Assembly: GCF_003668575.1 (NCBI RefSeq)
Contig: NZ_RCVZ01000006.1
Span: 1-64,000 of the forward strand
Direction: 5' to 3'
Origin: Falsibacillus albus
Lineage (GTDB): Bacteria; Bacillota; Bacilli; Bacillales; DSM-25281
DNA length: 64,000 nt
Numbering within the stretch: position 1 is the first letter of the stretch; each line of letters begins with the position of its first letter. Both the position numbers and the translations under genes were made by a program. Shown piece after piece: positions 52,697 through 62,132 of this stretch. The notes beneath the pieces were generated by a model. That model was not told the DNA's origin, ran no database searches, and saw nothing but the letters and a program-made list of their open reading frames with translations.

Positions 52697-52939
52697 TTAC
52701 ATTTGGCTGGAAATGACAGGTGAAGGGTTGGCGATATCGCCTTGATCGTTTAAATCAGGATCGATATAGACATTCTCCATCGCTGAATTTGTAGCAGCAA
52801 AATCCCCATAGGCTGAATTTTGTCCTTGCGATTTAGAGTTTGCTGTAGGAGCGTTGTGGAGGGCTTCACCGATATTGATAGAGCCGTTGTTGGAGACGCT
52901 GTTCACTTTCAGGCTGAAGATGTTGATCACTGTCTGCAT
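52697..52939 (-). CDS. GerPA/GerPF-family spore germination protein (YdgA-like)
   Basis: An 80-residue paralogue of the next gene, with INIFSLKVNSVSNNGSINIG and HNAPTANSKSQGQNSAYGDF. I begin it at MQTVIN (52939), ten bases after AAAGGATG, because the 23 residues upstream of it in frame do not fit the family. First gene of the cluster, behind a sigma-K-like promoter. Confidence 0.85.
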   Translation of the reverse strand: MQTVINIFSLKVNSVSNNGSINIGEALHNAPTANSKSQGQNSAYGDFAATNSAMENVYIDPDLNDQGDIANPSPVISSQM

Positions 52940-52967
52940 CCACACACATCCTTTTCTCATGATGGTG

Positions 52968-52997
52968 TATTCTATGCAGATACATGCCCATACGTTC
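52968..52997 (-). promoter_or_regulatory. Putative sigma-K promoter of the spore cluster
   Basis: On the minus strand CATAGAATA fits the sigma-K -10 pattern CATANNNTA. The -35 AC (in GAAC) is 17 bases upstream. It lies about 30 bases before the first GerPF-like gene, consistent with mother-cell expression. Confidence 0.6.
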
Positions 52998-53521
52998 GTT
53001 GAAAACAAGTAGGGAAGATCTATAAAATATATGACTGGGGATTTTTGTTTGCAAAAGGTGGAAAAGGGTAGACTTTAAAGTAAAGAAAAAATTGTCAGTT
53101 GCGTCTATTCGAAAAATAAAGAAAATAAGACAATATTCGAAAAAAAAGTTGGTTTTTTAAGGCAATAGTAGTAAGATGGTTAATGAAAAAAATAGCTAGT
53201 TTCCTAGTGTCGATAGAAGGTGGAACAGAAAGAAGAAAAACGAATGAATTGTTATTTCAGAATAATCGATGATTTCAGCAGCTTTTTTCTTCGTCTATGA
53301 AGAAAAACTGGCATCAAAACGCTGAATGACGGTTCAAACTTTTTGTATAAAAATTTGTTTTAAGCCTTTATCTTGACGCTTTAGAGTGATAAAATACATG
53401 TGAAAGCGTTTTTATTTCTACATTGAAATAATAATTACATAAACATCTATTCATTATTAATGAATCCATGAATGTAATCCTTATCGAAAATTATTCAAGG
53501 TAATATGGTTGGAGGTTTTTC
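52998..53521 (+). promoter_or_regulatory. odhA upstream region with a cre-like site
   Basis: The 520-bp gap has no gene I can support. TGAAAGCGTTTTTA at 53401-53414 fits the cre pattern except for its penultimate base, and TTGACG at 53373-53378 is a possible -35. The cre-like site would lie at or just after the start point, giving glucose repression of the TCA-cycle operon. An imperfect hairpin (CTTTTTTCTTC...GAAGAAAAA) is at about 53284-53309. Confidence 0.4.
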
Positions 53522-56380
53522 ATGATGAGAAAACAAACATCGAACCAAGGAGAACCATGGCAAAATTTATATGGTCCTAACCTCGGGTACGTGATGGAGG
53601 TATTTGAACAATACCAACAAGACCCGGAAAGTGTCGATCCTGAAATGAAGGCTTTATTTGAACAGTGGGGACCGCCGTCTGAAGCGATGGCAAACAAAAA
53701 GAGAGAAGCTCTTTCAAATCTTCCCGTCAATCCATCTATGTTCAATAAAATTGTCTCCGCAGTCAAGCTGGCAGACAATATCAGAGCATATGGCCATCTG
53801 GCAGCAGATATTTTCCCTCTGAAAGATCGTGAAAAGGATACACGCCGCATTGAATTGGCTGCGTTCGATTTGACGGAGGAAGACCTGAAGGGTGTTCCCG
53901 TTGAATTTTTATTGCCTGATGCACCTGCACACGTCCGAGATGGATTGGATGCAATCAATCATCTGAAGGACGTTTATACGAAAAAATTGGCTTTTGAATT
54001 CCATCAAGTCCATGACTTGGATGAAAAGAACTGGCTCAGGAAAACAGTTGAATCAGGTGATTTCTTCCCTAATTTTACAAAAGAACATAAAAAAAGTTTA
54101 TTGACAAGATTGACAGAAGTGGAAGGGTTCGAAAAATTCATCCACCGAACATTTGTCGGCCAGAAAAGATTCTCAGTCGAGGGATTGGATACACTGATCC
54201 CAATGATTGATGAAATGATTGGATATTCCGTTCAAAGCGGAGCACGCACCGTCAATATTGGAATGGCGCACCGTGGACGTTTGAATGTGTTGGCGCATGT
54301 GCTTGAAAAGCCGTATGAACTTATATTCGCTGAATTCCAGCATGCACCGAATAAAGATTTAATCCCATCAGAAGGTTCTACCGGCATCACATATGGTTGG
54401 ACTGGAGACGTGAAATATCATCTAGGCGGTGATCGCGAACTTCAAAAAGGTGATTCAGTGAGGGCACGTATAACCCTTGCTAACAATCCAAGCCACTTGG
54501 AGGTTGCAAGTCCGATCGTTGTTGGCTATACACGTGCTGCACAGGAAGAGCGGCATGTTGTCGGAGTTCCGGAAAAGGATGGATCTAAATCCTTTGCTAT
54601 CCTTATCCATGGTGACGCAGCTTTCCCTGGACAAGGCGTCGTTCCGGAAACAATAAACTTGAGCCAGCTTGAAGGCTTCAGTACGAACGGCTCGATTCAT
54701 ATCATTGCCAATAACATGATTGGCTTCACAACGGAAAGCTACGATTCCCGTTCAACTACTTATGCATCCGATACGGCGAAAGGCTTCGAAGTGCCGATCT
54801 TGCATGTAAATGCAGATGATCCGGAGGCCTGTCTGGCGGCTGCTTACTTTGCATATGAATATCGAAGACTGTTCAAGAAGGATTTCGTCATAGACTTAAT
54901 CGGCTATCGACGCTTTGGTCACAATGAGATGGACGAGCCGATGGTGACCAATCCGATGATGTATAAATTGATCCATGATCATCCTACCGTTCGATCATTG
55001 TATGCGGATCAATTAGCATCAAGCAGTGTTGTCTCGAAAGAAGAAGCTGAAAAAATAGAAAATGAAATTCAGGAAAGATTGCAGGCTGCATATGACAAAG
55101 TCCCTGCAAAAGAAAAAGATCCTGATACTACCATGGAACCGCCGGAAGAAATCGTAAATGGACTTCCTCGCATTGATACTTCCGTCGATGAAAAGGAAAT
55201 TCGCTCCATCAACAGCCAATTGCTAAATTGGCCGGAAGAATTCAGTCCGTTTAAAAAATTAGCACGGATATTGAAAAGAAGGGAAAACGTATTCGAAGGC
55301 GATGGAAAAATCGATTGGGCTCACGCAGAAACCCTCGCATTCGGATCGATCATATCAGATGGTACTCCGATCCGTTTTACAGGACAGGATTCTCAGCGCG
55401 GCACATTTGCTCAGCGCCACCTGGTCCTACACGATGAGAAAACTGGTAAGGAACTTGTACCTCTGCATCATTTGGACCAAGCAAAGGCATCCTTTGTCGT
55501 TTATAATAGCCCATTGACAGAAGGAGCAGTTGTTGGATTCGAATACGGCTATAATGTCTTCGCACCAGAAACACTCGTTATTTGGGAAGCTCAATTCGGA
55601 GACTTTTCAAATGTAGCACAAGTGATGTTTGACCAGTTCATTTCTTCCGGAAGGGCGAAATGGGGACAAAAATCAGGATTGGTCATGCTGCTGCCACACG
55701 GCTACGAAGGACAAGGACCTGAGCATTCAAGTGCCAGGATGGAAAGGTTCCTTCAGCTTGGCGCAGAAAATAACTGGACAGTGGCTAATTTGTCGACTGC
55801 AGGCCAGTATTTCCATATATTGCGCAGACAGGCTGCGATTTTGCAAAAAGAAGAAGTCAGACCACTGGTCATTATGACTCCTAAATATTTGCTGCGTCAT
55901 CCATTGGCAGCAGCAGAGGGAGCTGATTTGACCACTGGAGAGTTCAAGCCGGTGCTAGAACAGCAAGGTCTTGGACAAAGCCCTGAAAAAGTCGAGAGAA
56001 TCGTACTTGGAAGCGGAAAAGTAATGATCGACATTGCGGATCAGCTCAAAGATTCAGAAGAATCCCTTGATTGGCTTCATGTATTGAGGGTGGAAGAAAT
56101 CTATCCATTCCCAATGGAGGAAATCAAATCACACTTTGAAAAATATCCGAACCTGAAGGAAATCGTTTGGGTACAAGAAGAACCAAAAAATATGGGAGGA
56201 TGGACTTTTGTCGAGCCTAGGATCGCAGAACTGGCTCCAAATGGCATCAAAGTCGAATATATTGGACGCCGCAGACGTTCCAGTCCGGCAGAAGGAGATC
56301 CGACGGTCCACCGCAAAGAACAAGCACGCATTGTAAATGAAGCAATTACCCGTACTGCAAAGAAAGCATTAACGCGATAA
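53522..56380 (+). CDS. odhA: 2-oxoglutarate dehydrogenase E1 component
   Basis: A 952-residue thiamine-diphosphate enzyme that decarboxylates 2-oxoglutarate in the TCA cycle and passes the succinyl group to OdhB. The N-terminal E2-binding region reads [41 protein letters not shown] and [15 protein letters not shown] precede the ThDP-binding part, and [12 protein letters not shown] and [20 protein letters not shown] follow. The first ATG (53522) has GGAGG six bases upstream. It is followed 19 bases later by odhB. Confidence 0.98.
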   Translation: MMRKQTSNQGEPWQNLYGPNLGYVMEVFEQYQQDPESVDPEMKALFEQWGPPSEAMANKKREALSNLPVNPSMFNKIVSAVKLADNIRAYGHLAADIFPLKDREKDTRRIELAAFDLTEEDLKGVPVEFLLPDAPAHVRDGLDAINHLKDVYTKKLAFEFHQVHDLDEKNWLRKTVESGDFFPNFTKEHKKSLLTRLTEVEGFEKFIHRTFVGQKRFSVEGLDTLIPMIDEMIGYSVQSGARTVNIGMAHRGRLNVLAHVLEKPYELIFAEFQHAPNKDLIPSEGSTGITYGWTGDVKYHLGGDRELQKGDSVRARITLANNPSHLEVASPIVVGYTRAAQEERHVVGVPEKDGSKSFAILIHGDAAFPGQGVVPETINLSQLEGFSTNGSIHIIANNMIGFTTESYDSRSTTYASDTAKGFEVPILHVNADDPEACLAAAYFAYEYRRLFKKDFVIDLIGYRRFGHNEMDEPMVTNPMMYKLIHDHPTVRSLYADQLASSSVVSKEEAEKIENEIQERLQAAYDKVPAKEKDPDTTMEPPEEIVNGLPRIDTSVDEKEIRSINSQLLNWPEEFSPFKKLARILKRRENVFEGDGKIDWAHAETLAFGSIISDGTPIRFTGQDSQRGTFAQRHLVLHDEKTGKELVPLHHLDQAKASFVVYNSPLTEGAVVGFEYGYNVFAPETLVIWEAQFGDFSNVAQVMFDQFISSGRAKWGQKSGLVMLLPHGYEGQGPEHSSARMERFLQLGAENNWTVANLSTAGQYFHILRRQAAILQKEEVRPLVIMTPKYLLRHPLAAAEGADLTTGEFKPVLEQQGLGQSPEKVERIVLGSGKVMIDIADQLKDSEESLDWLHVLRVEEIYPFPMEEIKSHFEKYPNLKEIVWVQEEPKNMGGWTFVEPRIAELAPNGIKVEYIGRRRRSSPAEGDPTVHRKEQARIVNEAITRTAKKALTR

Positions 56381-56399
56381 TTAAGAGGAGGACATCACA

Positions 56400-57659
56400 G
56401 TGGCTGAAATTAAAGTTCCAGAGTTGGCAGAATCAATTACAGAAGGTACGATTGCACAATGGTTGAAACAACCAGGTGATCGTGTTGAAAAAGGGGAATA
56501 TATCGTTGAGCTTGAAACAGATAAGGTTAACGTGGAAGTTATTTCAGAAGAAGCTGGAGTTATCCAGGAATTAAAAGCCGGCGAAGGGGATACTGTCCAA
56601 GTCGGTGAGGTTATTGCTGTTGTCGATGAAAACGGCGAAGCTGGAGCAAGCAAATCTGCTCCTGAATCGGCTGAGAAAGAAGAGCCAAAGAAAGAAGAAA
56701 AGGCTGAGGCTCCAAAAACGGAAGAACCTAAATCTGCTGCTGCGGAAGAAGATAAGGCACAAAGACCAATTGCATCTCCTGCTGCCCGCAAGCTTGCCCG
56801 CGAAAAAGGCATCGATTTAAATCAGGTTCCGACCGTCGATCCAATGGGTAGAGTAAGGGTGCAAGATGTAGAATCTTATTCAAACCAACCTTCTAAACCG
56901 GCTAAGCCTGCAGCTGAAGCGAAAGCTCCTGCTCCGGCAGCCAAGCAAGATGATTCAAAACCTGTAGTCAGGGAAAAAATGTCCAGAAGGCGTCAAACGA
57001 TTGCAAAGCGCCTAGTGGAAGTCCAACAAACAGCTGCCATGTTAACAACGTTTAACGAAATTGATATGACAGCCGTAATGGAGCTAAGGAAGCGTAAAAA
57101 AGATAAATTTTTTGAACAGCACGATGTACGCTTAGGCTTTATGTCATTCTTTACAAAAGCGGTTGTAGCTGCATTGAAGAAGTTTCCATATGTGAATGCC
57201 GAAATTCAAGGTGATGAAGTCGTCCTTAAAAAGTTCTACGATGTCGGCGTTGCCGTTTCAACTGATGATGGATTGGTTGTACCGGTTGTACGTGATTGCG
57301 ATCGCAAAAATTTCTCTGAAATCGAAGGAGACATTCTCAATCTTGCATTAAAGGCACGTGATAACAAATTGGCATTGAGCGATCTTCAAGGAGGAACATT
57401 TACAATCACAAACGGTGGTGTGTTCGGTTCACTTCTATCCACTCCAATCCTGAATGGTCCTCAAGTGGGGATTTTGGGAATGCATAGCATTCAACTTCGT
57501 CCAGTTGCAATCGATAAGGATACGATGGAAAACCGTCCAATGATGTATATCGCGCTTTCCTACGATCACCGCATCATCGATGGAAAAGAAGCGGTCGGTT
57601 TCTTGAAAATGGTCAAGGAGCTGCTTGAAAATCCTGAAGACCTTTTGCTTGAAGGCTAA
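56400..57659 (+). CDS. odhB: Dihydrolipoyl succinyltransferase (E2 of 2-oxoglutarate dehydrogenase)
   Basis: A 419-residue E2 protein. The lipoyl domain (1-75) has the lipoylated lysine in [10 protein letters not shown]. An Ala/Pro/Lys/Glu-rich linker is followed by the peripheral-subunit-binding domain (about 120-157, [18 protein letters not shown]), another linker and the catalytic domain (about 190-419) ending in [14 protein letters not shown] with the active-site histidine. Start is GTG (56400) behind AGGAGG. The E3 subunit is not in this window. Confidence 0.98.
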   Translation: MAEIKVPELAESITEGTIAQWLKQPGDRVEKGEYIVELETDKVNVEVISEEAGVIQELKAGEGDTVQVGEVIAVVDENGEAGASKSAPESAEKEEPKKEEKAEAPKTEEPKSAAAEEDKAQRPIASPAARKLAREKGIDLNQVPTVDPMGRVRVQDVESYSNQPSKPAKPAAEAKAPAPAAKQDDSKPVVREKMSRRRQTIAKRLVEVQQTAAMLTTFNEIDMTAVMELRKRKKDKFFEQHDVRLGFMSFFTKAVVAALKKFPYVNAEIQGDEVVLKKFYDVGVAVSTDDGLVVPVVRDCDRKNFSEIEGDILNLALKARDNKLALSDLQGGTFTITNGGVFGSLLSTPILNGPQVGILGMHSIQLRPVAIDKDTMENRPMMYIALSYDHRIIDGKEAVGFLKMVKELLENPEDLLLEG

Positions 57660-57672
57660 TCATTGATTTTAT

Positions 57673-57763
57673 AGAGGCTGGGACAAAAGTGTTTTAGTCG
57701 AAGCAAAACCCGAACTATAGTTCGAAATCTTTCATTAGAATTCGGATTAGTTCGGGTTTTTTA
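57673..57763 (+). repeat. Dispersed GGCTGGGACAAAAGT repeat with terminator, copy 2
   Basis: GAGGCTGGGACAAAAGTGTT matches copy 1 at 1443. The hairpin AAACCCGAACTA (57706-57717) / TAGTTCGGGTTT (57748-57759) and a T run follow the odhB stop, so it acts as the odhAB terminator. Confidence 0.8.
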
Positions 57764-57965
57764 TGTTAAAGCGTGTTGTTGATCATAGCTTGTTCTGGCT
57801 GTTATTGGAGTGCAAGACGAAGACTCATCGAAAACGAATTCGCATTTTCTTCGTGCGCAGTGATTTCAAGGAAGCTGATTCAATTTCCAGCGGGAAAAGC
57901 GGTACAGGTGAGTCCCCGCAGGAGCGCATCGATGAGGATGCTCACCGTCCACCTGAGGAAATATG
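57764..57965. repeat. Bacillaceae GC-rich repeat fragment
   Basis: TTATTGGAGTGCAAGACGAAGACTC, GCGGGAAAAGCGGTACAGGTGAGTCCCCGCAGGAGCGC and GAGGATGCTCACCG match the reverse of repeat parts near 45.3 kb. Two overlapping short frames here (about 67-87 codons) are repeat-derived and not called as genes. Confidence 0.5.
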
Positions 57966-58108
57966 ATTTCTGCAATTGTTCGTCTATAGAGTGGAGTGAT
58001 GTATCCCAATTTCTTTTATTTTGGTTGTTAGTATAGATACCTGATTTTTTTGCGCTAAGGAAACTTTTTGGCTCTGGCGACATAAACTATAAAAAAGGAG
58101 TTAAGGAT

Positions 58109-58237
58109 ATGAGTAAAAGAATCAATAAAAAAATAATGGGCTATTCAATGATCTTAAAAAAATTTAAAGTGATCGATCATGAACAATATCAAAACATATG
58201 CCAAAACAAAACCACAAAAATGCCAACGGAATTTTAA
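58109..58237 (+). CDS. Basic small protein of unknown function, 42 aa
   Basis: A 42-residue Lys/Asn/Ile-rich protein, MSKRINKKIMGYSMILKKFK at the start and PTEF at the end. AAGGAG lies eight bases before the ATG. It has no membrane segment and no family I recognise. The good ribosome binding site and the hairpin after it support a real gene, but its size leaves doubt. Confidence 0.45.
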   Translation: MSKRINKKIMGYSMILKKFKVIDHEQYQNICQNKTTKMPTEF

Positions 58238-58241
58238 AAAG

Positions 58242-58326
58242 AGGGCCGGCATGATTAATCACAGACCTTCCTCAACGGGGTGATGGACCCGCCAGGAAAA
58301 GGTAGTGATTAATTTATGCCCGCCCT
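58242..58326. terminator. Long 85-base hairpin between convergent small genes
   Basis: The outer arms (58242-58262 and 58305-58326) differ from a perfect inverted repeat at a few positions. Inside, ACCTTCCT pairs with AGGAAAAGGT and CGGG with CCCG, so nearly the whole element folds. On the minus strand it is followed by T5 and ends the Sda-like gene; on the plus strand the T run is weak. Confidence 0.65.
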
Positions 58327-58358
58327 TGTCTTATTTTACAGGAGAATGAAATGTTTCT

Positions 58359-58496
58359 TCAGCGTCTTGATTTAAGTGGATTAATTCCTCTTTTTCTAAT
58401 TTCATCTTTTAAAAGCTTTGCCCAATCACGATCCTGACCGTTTTTCTCCGCGTCTCTGTAGGCCGCTACCAACTGTTCATTACTCATAATTTTCAA
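58359..58496 (-). CDS. Sda-like sporulation kinase inhibitor, 45 aa
   Basis: A 45-residue protein starting at TTG 58496, eight bases after AAGGAGG. It reads MKIMSNEQLVAAYRDAEKNG, then QDRDWAKLLKDEIRKRGINP. The pattern LS-EQL--AY--A-----DRDF--LL--EI-RR of Sda is kept: two short helices joined by a turn with an RD pair. B. subtilis Sda binds KinA and blocks the sporulation phosphorelay when DNA replication is disturbed. This may be a paralogue. The match is from memory of the family pattern. Confidence 0.7.
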   Translation of the reverse strand: MKIMSNEQLVAAYRDAEKNGQDRDWAKLLKDEIRKRGINPLKSRR

Positions 58497-58687
58497 GTAA
58501 AAGCCCTCCTTATGAAATTAGAATATTCTATATTTTCTATACATTCTAACGTGTTTCCTCCTAAATGAAAAGGGGGTATTTAAAAAATAATTCAAAAGTA
58601 CGAAATTTGTAAAAATAAACGGAAAATAAGTGTAATATGTAGAAAGGAAGATAAAATATGTAATGAAAACGATTGGGGGATTATGGG

Positions 58688-59158
58688 ATGAGTGCTTTTA
58701 TTCAAAATACGCTTCATCAAATAGATGTGACCGTTAAAAGCATCGATCAGTTATTTCACATGATAGACCCTCAGGATTGGCCGTCTGTACCTTTTCAGAA
58801 TAAATTCACATTGGGGGAGCTTGCCAGTCACATTTCCCTGATTCTAAAAGCAGATTTAATGATAGCAAATGGTGCTTCACAAAAGGAAATGAACCATTTT
58901 TATGATAATGCAAACACTCGGACTGTAAGGGAATGCCAAGTCCAATTAACAGATGGCCAACAAAGGCTGATTCAATTTTATACTGGTCAGGCTGAAGAAG
59001 AACTTTTTAAAAAGACGACGTCCTACTGGGGGACAACATATACCCGTTTTGAATGGCTGCTGGAAATATTAGTCCATCTAACGCATCATAGAGAACAATT
59101 ATTTTTATATTTGAATTTGATCGGGAAAGATTGCAGTGCTGTATCCTTATTTGAATAA
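58688..59158 (+). CDS. DinB/DfsB-family protein
   Basis: A 156-residue four-helix protein of the DinB/YfiT-like family, which holds metal-dependent enzymes using thiol cofactors such as bacillithiol. Candidate metal ligands are His in GELASHISLI and in LVHLTHHREQLFLYL. The ATG at 58688 has GGGGG seven bases upstream. It is followed after 14 bases by a VOC-family gene. Confidence 0.8.
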   Translation: MSAFIQNTLHQIDVTVKSIDQLFHMIDPQDWPSVPFQNKFTLGELASHISLILKADLMIANGASQKEMNHFYDNANTRTVRECQVQLTDGQQRLIQFYTGQAEEELFKKTTSYWGTTYTRFEWLLEILVHLTHHREQLFLYLNLIGKDCSAVSLFE

Positions 59159-59172
59159 ATGGAGGCGATTGA

Positions 59173-59976
59173 ATGAATCTAAGGCTTGATCATATTGTTC
59201 ATTTTGTTTATGAAGATATAGATTTGCCGATCAAGTTTCTCGACAGCAAAGGACTGCATGCCGTCAGAGGTGGGAGACATGCTGCCTGGGGAACGGAAAA
59301 CAGCATATTTCACGCTGGTTTATCCTACATAGAATTCTTAAGGATTATAGATCAGGATAAGTCCATGGCTGCCGATAATCCTCTTATTGCCATTTTAGCA
59401 AGTGATAAAAGGGCAGGGGATGGCCTAGGCCAAATTTGCTTCAGGACAGATGACATTTTACGATTAAAATCGGATTTGAACAGAAAAAAAGTGAAAACAA
59501 GTACTATCATTAATGGCCAAAGACTTCAGGAGAATGGACAATTATTGAAATGGAAAATGTTATTTATAGTCGGTGGGAATCAAAAAAATCTGCCGATGCC
59601 ATTTTTCATCGAGTGGGAGGAATCGGACGACTCCCGAATGCAGCGATTAATAAACCAAGGAATCCTTCAGCCGCAAAACAAAGAATTATCGATCCATGCT
59701 ATTCTAATTGCAGTAAGAAGCGTTGCAAAGACTGTCGAAGAGTGGGCGGGTATCTTTGACCTGGATATGGATGATATGGTAATCGATGATCCTGAGTGGG
59801 GGGCTAAGCGAAAGGCGTTTACTTTAGGAGATGCAAACCTTGTGTTTCTTGAGCCATTCCGAAACAGCCCTTTGACAAAAATTCTGGAAAGTAAGGGAGA
59901 GAGGCCAGTGGCCATCCAATTCAGTCCAGGCATATTTTCCACATATACCGAATTTCTTGGTGCCTATTATCGATAG
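59173..59976 (+). CDS. Glyoxalase-like (VOC family) protein
   Basis: A 267-residue protein with two VOC-type modules. The first begins LRLDHIVHFVYEDIDLPIKF and has an expected metal-ligand His and a Glu in YIEFLRIID. The second begins LSIHAILIAVRSVAKTVEEW and ends NLVFLEPF. Such proteins include glyoxalase-3-type and related lyases; the substrate is unknown. Probably co-transcribed with the DinB-type gene; a terminator follows. Confidence 0.82.
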   Translation: MNLRLDHIVHFVYEDIDLPIKFLDSKGLHAVRGGRHAAWGTENSIFHAGLSYIEFLRIIDQDKSMAADNPLIAILASDKRAGDGLGQICFRTDDILRLKSDLNRKKVKTSTIINGQRLQENGQLLKWKMLFIVGGNQKNLPMPFFIEWEESDDSRMQRLINQGILQPQNKELSIHAILIAVRSVAKTVEEWAGIFDLDMDDMVIDDPEWGAKRKAFTLGDANLVFLEPFRNSPLTKILESKGERPVAIQFSPGIFSTYTEFLGAYYR

Positions 59977-59991
59977 CAATTAGAATGATAG

Positions 59992-60024
59992 AACTGCCGC
60001 TTAAAAAGCGGCAGTTTCTTTATT
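59992..60024 (+). terminator. Terminator after the VOC-family gene
   Basis: AACTGCCGCTT and AAGCGGCAGTT form a perfect 11-bp stem, followed by TCTTTATT. Confidence 0.85.
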
Positions 60025-60177
60025 AGTCCCCCTGAAAGCGAACATCCGCGCAAAACTACCTTTGATGTTTAGAAGCAAACTATACAAAGAAAGACTTTTT
60101 ATAAGGATGGATTTCATTTGAGATTAAAGCCCGGATGGGATATTATATAATTGAATATTCTAAAAATTAAAACGAAA

Positions 60178-60191
60178 TGTAAGCGCAAACA
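60178..60191 (+). promoter_or_regulatory. cre site upstream of the acyl-CoA synthetase
   Basis: TGTAAGCGCAAACA fits the cre pattern at all fixed positions and lies 57 bases before the start codon. It suggests CcpA repression in rich carbon sources. Confidence 0.7.
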
Positions 60192-60247
60192 AAACCTACA
60201 TACATATTTTTTCTGTAATGAAACGAAGGGAATAGGGGGAGTTATCA

Positions 60248-61888
60248 ATGGACAAGCTGTTACATCAAACAGTCGGGCAGTTATTAAAGGAAAAAGCGGA
60301 CCTGCATCCCGACCATGAGGCAGTCGTATATTCCGACCGCGGATTGAGATTGACGTATAGGGAATTTGATGACTATTGCAAGAAGATTGCCAAAGGTTTC
60401 ATGAAATTGGGAATTGAAAAAGGGGAGAATATAGCGGTCTGGTCTACGAATACACCAGAATGGCTTGCATGTCAATTCGCTACAGGCAAAATGGGCGGGG
60501 TGATGGTGACAGTTAATACAAATTATCAAAGGGCTGAACTTGAGTATTTGCTGAAGCAATCCGATTCCACCACGATTATCCTCATCGAGAAATTTCGAGA
60601 TACATCCTACATCGAAATGATTTATGAAATTTGTCCTGAACTCGCCTATTCAAAGCCTGGGCGATTACGGAGCGAAAGCCTACCTTTTCTAAAAAATGTT
60701 GTGGTTCTGGGAGATAAGAGATATCCTGGTACTTTTTCCTGGAGTGATATAGAAGAATCAGGACATGGTGTAAGCAATGAAGAGTTAGATGAAAGAATGA
60801 ACTCATTGGCAGCTTCTGAAGTGATCAATATGCAGTATACATCCGGTACTACGGGTTTTCCAAAAGGAGTGATGCTGACCCATTCAAATATAGTAAATAA
60901 TGCTTTTAACATTGCAAATTGTATGAAACTGACAAAGGATGATCGATTATGCATCCCCGTTCCATTCTTTCACTGTTTCGGATGTGTCTTGGGGACATTG
61001 GCCTGTGTATCGGTCGGTGCAACAATCGTCCCTGTCCAGGAGTTTAATCCAGAGGCGGTAATGAAAACAGTTGAGGAAGAAAAATGTACAGGTCTTCATG
61101 GTGTTCCCACCATGTTCATTGCTGAATTAAACCATCCTAATTTTTCTTCCTATGATCTTTCTACACTCCGGACCGGCATCATGGCCGGCTCCAATTGTCC
61201 GATTGAAGTGATGAAAGCTGTCATTGAAAAAATGGGAGCAACTGAAATTACCATTGCATACGGACAGACTGAATCTTCTCCAGTGATTACGCAAACAAGG
61301 ACAGATGATGACATCAATTTAAGAGTGGAGACAGTAGGAAGGGCACTGCCGCAAGTGGAAGTGAAAATTGTGGCACCTGGAACGGCTGAAGAAGTACCGG
61401 ATGGAGAACAAGGGGAGCTATGTACAAGAGGCTACCATGTCATGAAAGGCTATTATAAAAATGAAGAAGCGACAAAGGCAGCAATCGATGAAGAAGGCTG
61501 GCTTCATACGGGCGATTTGGCGATAAAAGATGAAAATGGATATTGCAGGATTACGGGCAGGTTAAAAGACATGATCATACGTGGTGGTGAGAATATTTAT
61601 CCTCGAGAAATTGAAGAATTCCTATACACCCATCCAAAGGTTTTAGATGTGCAGGTTGTCGGTATTCCGGATGAAGTATTTGGGGAAGAGGTCATGGCGT
61701 GGGTAATTTTGAAAGATGGCCAAAATGCCAGTCCAGAGGAGCTTAGGGATTATTGCAAAGGCAAGATTTCCAGGCACAAAATTCCTAAGTACATCGAATT
61801 TACCGATTCCTATCCAATGACAGCGTCAGGTAAGATCCAGAAGTTCAGGCTAAGGGAAGAGGCAGTGAGCCTGGTCGTAGATAAATAA
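60248..61888 (+). CDS. AMP-binding fatty acyl-CoA synthetase (YngI/FadD-like)
   Basis: A 546-residue adenylate-forming acyl-CoA ligase. The P-loop-like motif is YTSGTTGFPKGVMLTH (about 198-213), then AYGQTESSP and the hinge segment HTGDLAIKDENGYCRITGRLKDMI. The C-terminal lysine is in TASGKIQKF. The MQYTSGTTGFPKG form and length fit the B. subtilis YngI group, acting on medium or long fatty or branched acids. No beta-oxidation gene is adjacent. Confidence 0.93.
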   Translation: MDKLLHQTVGQLLKEKADLHPDHEAVVYSDRGLRLTYREFDDYCKKIAKGFMKLGIEKGENIAVWSTNTPEWLACQFATGKMGGVMVTVNTNYQRAELEYLLKQSDSTTIILIEKFRDTSYIEMIYEICPELAYSKPGRLRSESLPFLKNVVVLGDKRYPGTFSWSDIEESGHGVSNEELDERMNSLAASEVINMQYTSGTTGFPKGVMLTHSNIVNNAFNIANCMKLTKDDRLCIPVPFFHCFGCVLGTLACVSVGATIVPVQEFNPEAVMKTVEEEKCTGLHGVPTMFIAELNHPNFSSYDLSTLRTGIMAGSNCPIEVMKAVIEKMGATEITIAYGQTESSPVITQTRTDDDINLRVETVGRALPQVEVKIVAPGTAEEVPDGEQGELCTRGYHVMKGYYKNEEATKAAIDEEGWLHTGDLAIKDENGYCRITGRLKDMIIRGGENIYPREIEEFLYTHPKVLDVQVVGIPDEVFGEEVMAWVILKDGQNASPEELRDYCKGKISRHKIPKYIEFTDSYPMTASGKIQKFRLREEAVSLVVDK

Positions 61889-61936
61889 TAAATAAATGGA
61901 CCTGGCACGGAATATGGCCAGGTCCATTTATTTATT
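61887..61936 (+). terminator. 20-bp perfect hairpin after the acyl-CoA synthetase
   Basis: AATAAATAAATGGACCTGGC and its full complement, loop ACGGAATATG. The right arm ends in ATTTATTTATT, acting as a weak T run. Confidence 0.8.
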
Positions 61937-62132
61937 GGAATTGAAGGAATATTGAGAAGATGATATATTTATTTAAGGCTTTTTCTCAAAGATTGTTGTA
62001 TTTATTAGATTTTTTATTAAAATTAGCAACAAAATATGAGAAATGGGCCTAACGAAAAGAGCTTCTGAGAATCATAGTTACAATTAGATTCAGATAATAA
62101 TATTATGTTAACCAAAATAGGGGGGCTTTAAA

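Noticed and set aside
57763-58036. Two overlapping frames of 67 and 87 codons after odhB
   Set aside because: Both fall in repeat sequence and lack conserved protein features.
59668-59942. A 91-codon minus-strand frame in the VOC gene
   Set aside because: Antisense to a convincing two-module VOC protein and without translation signals.
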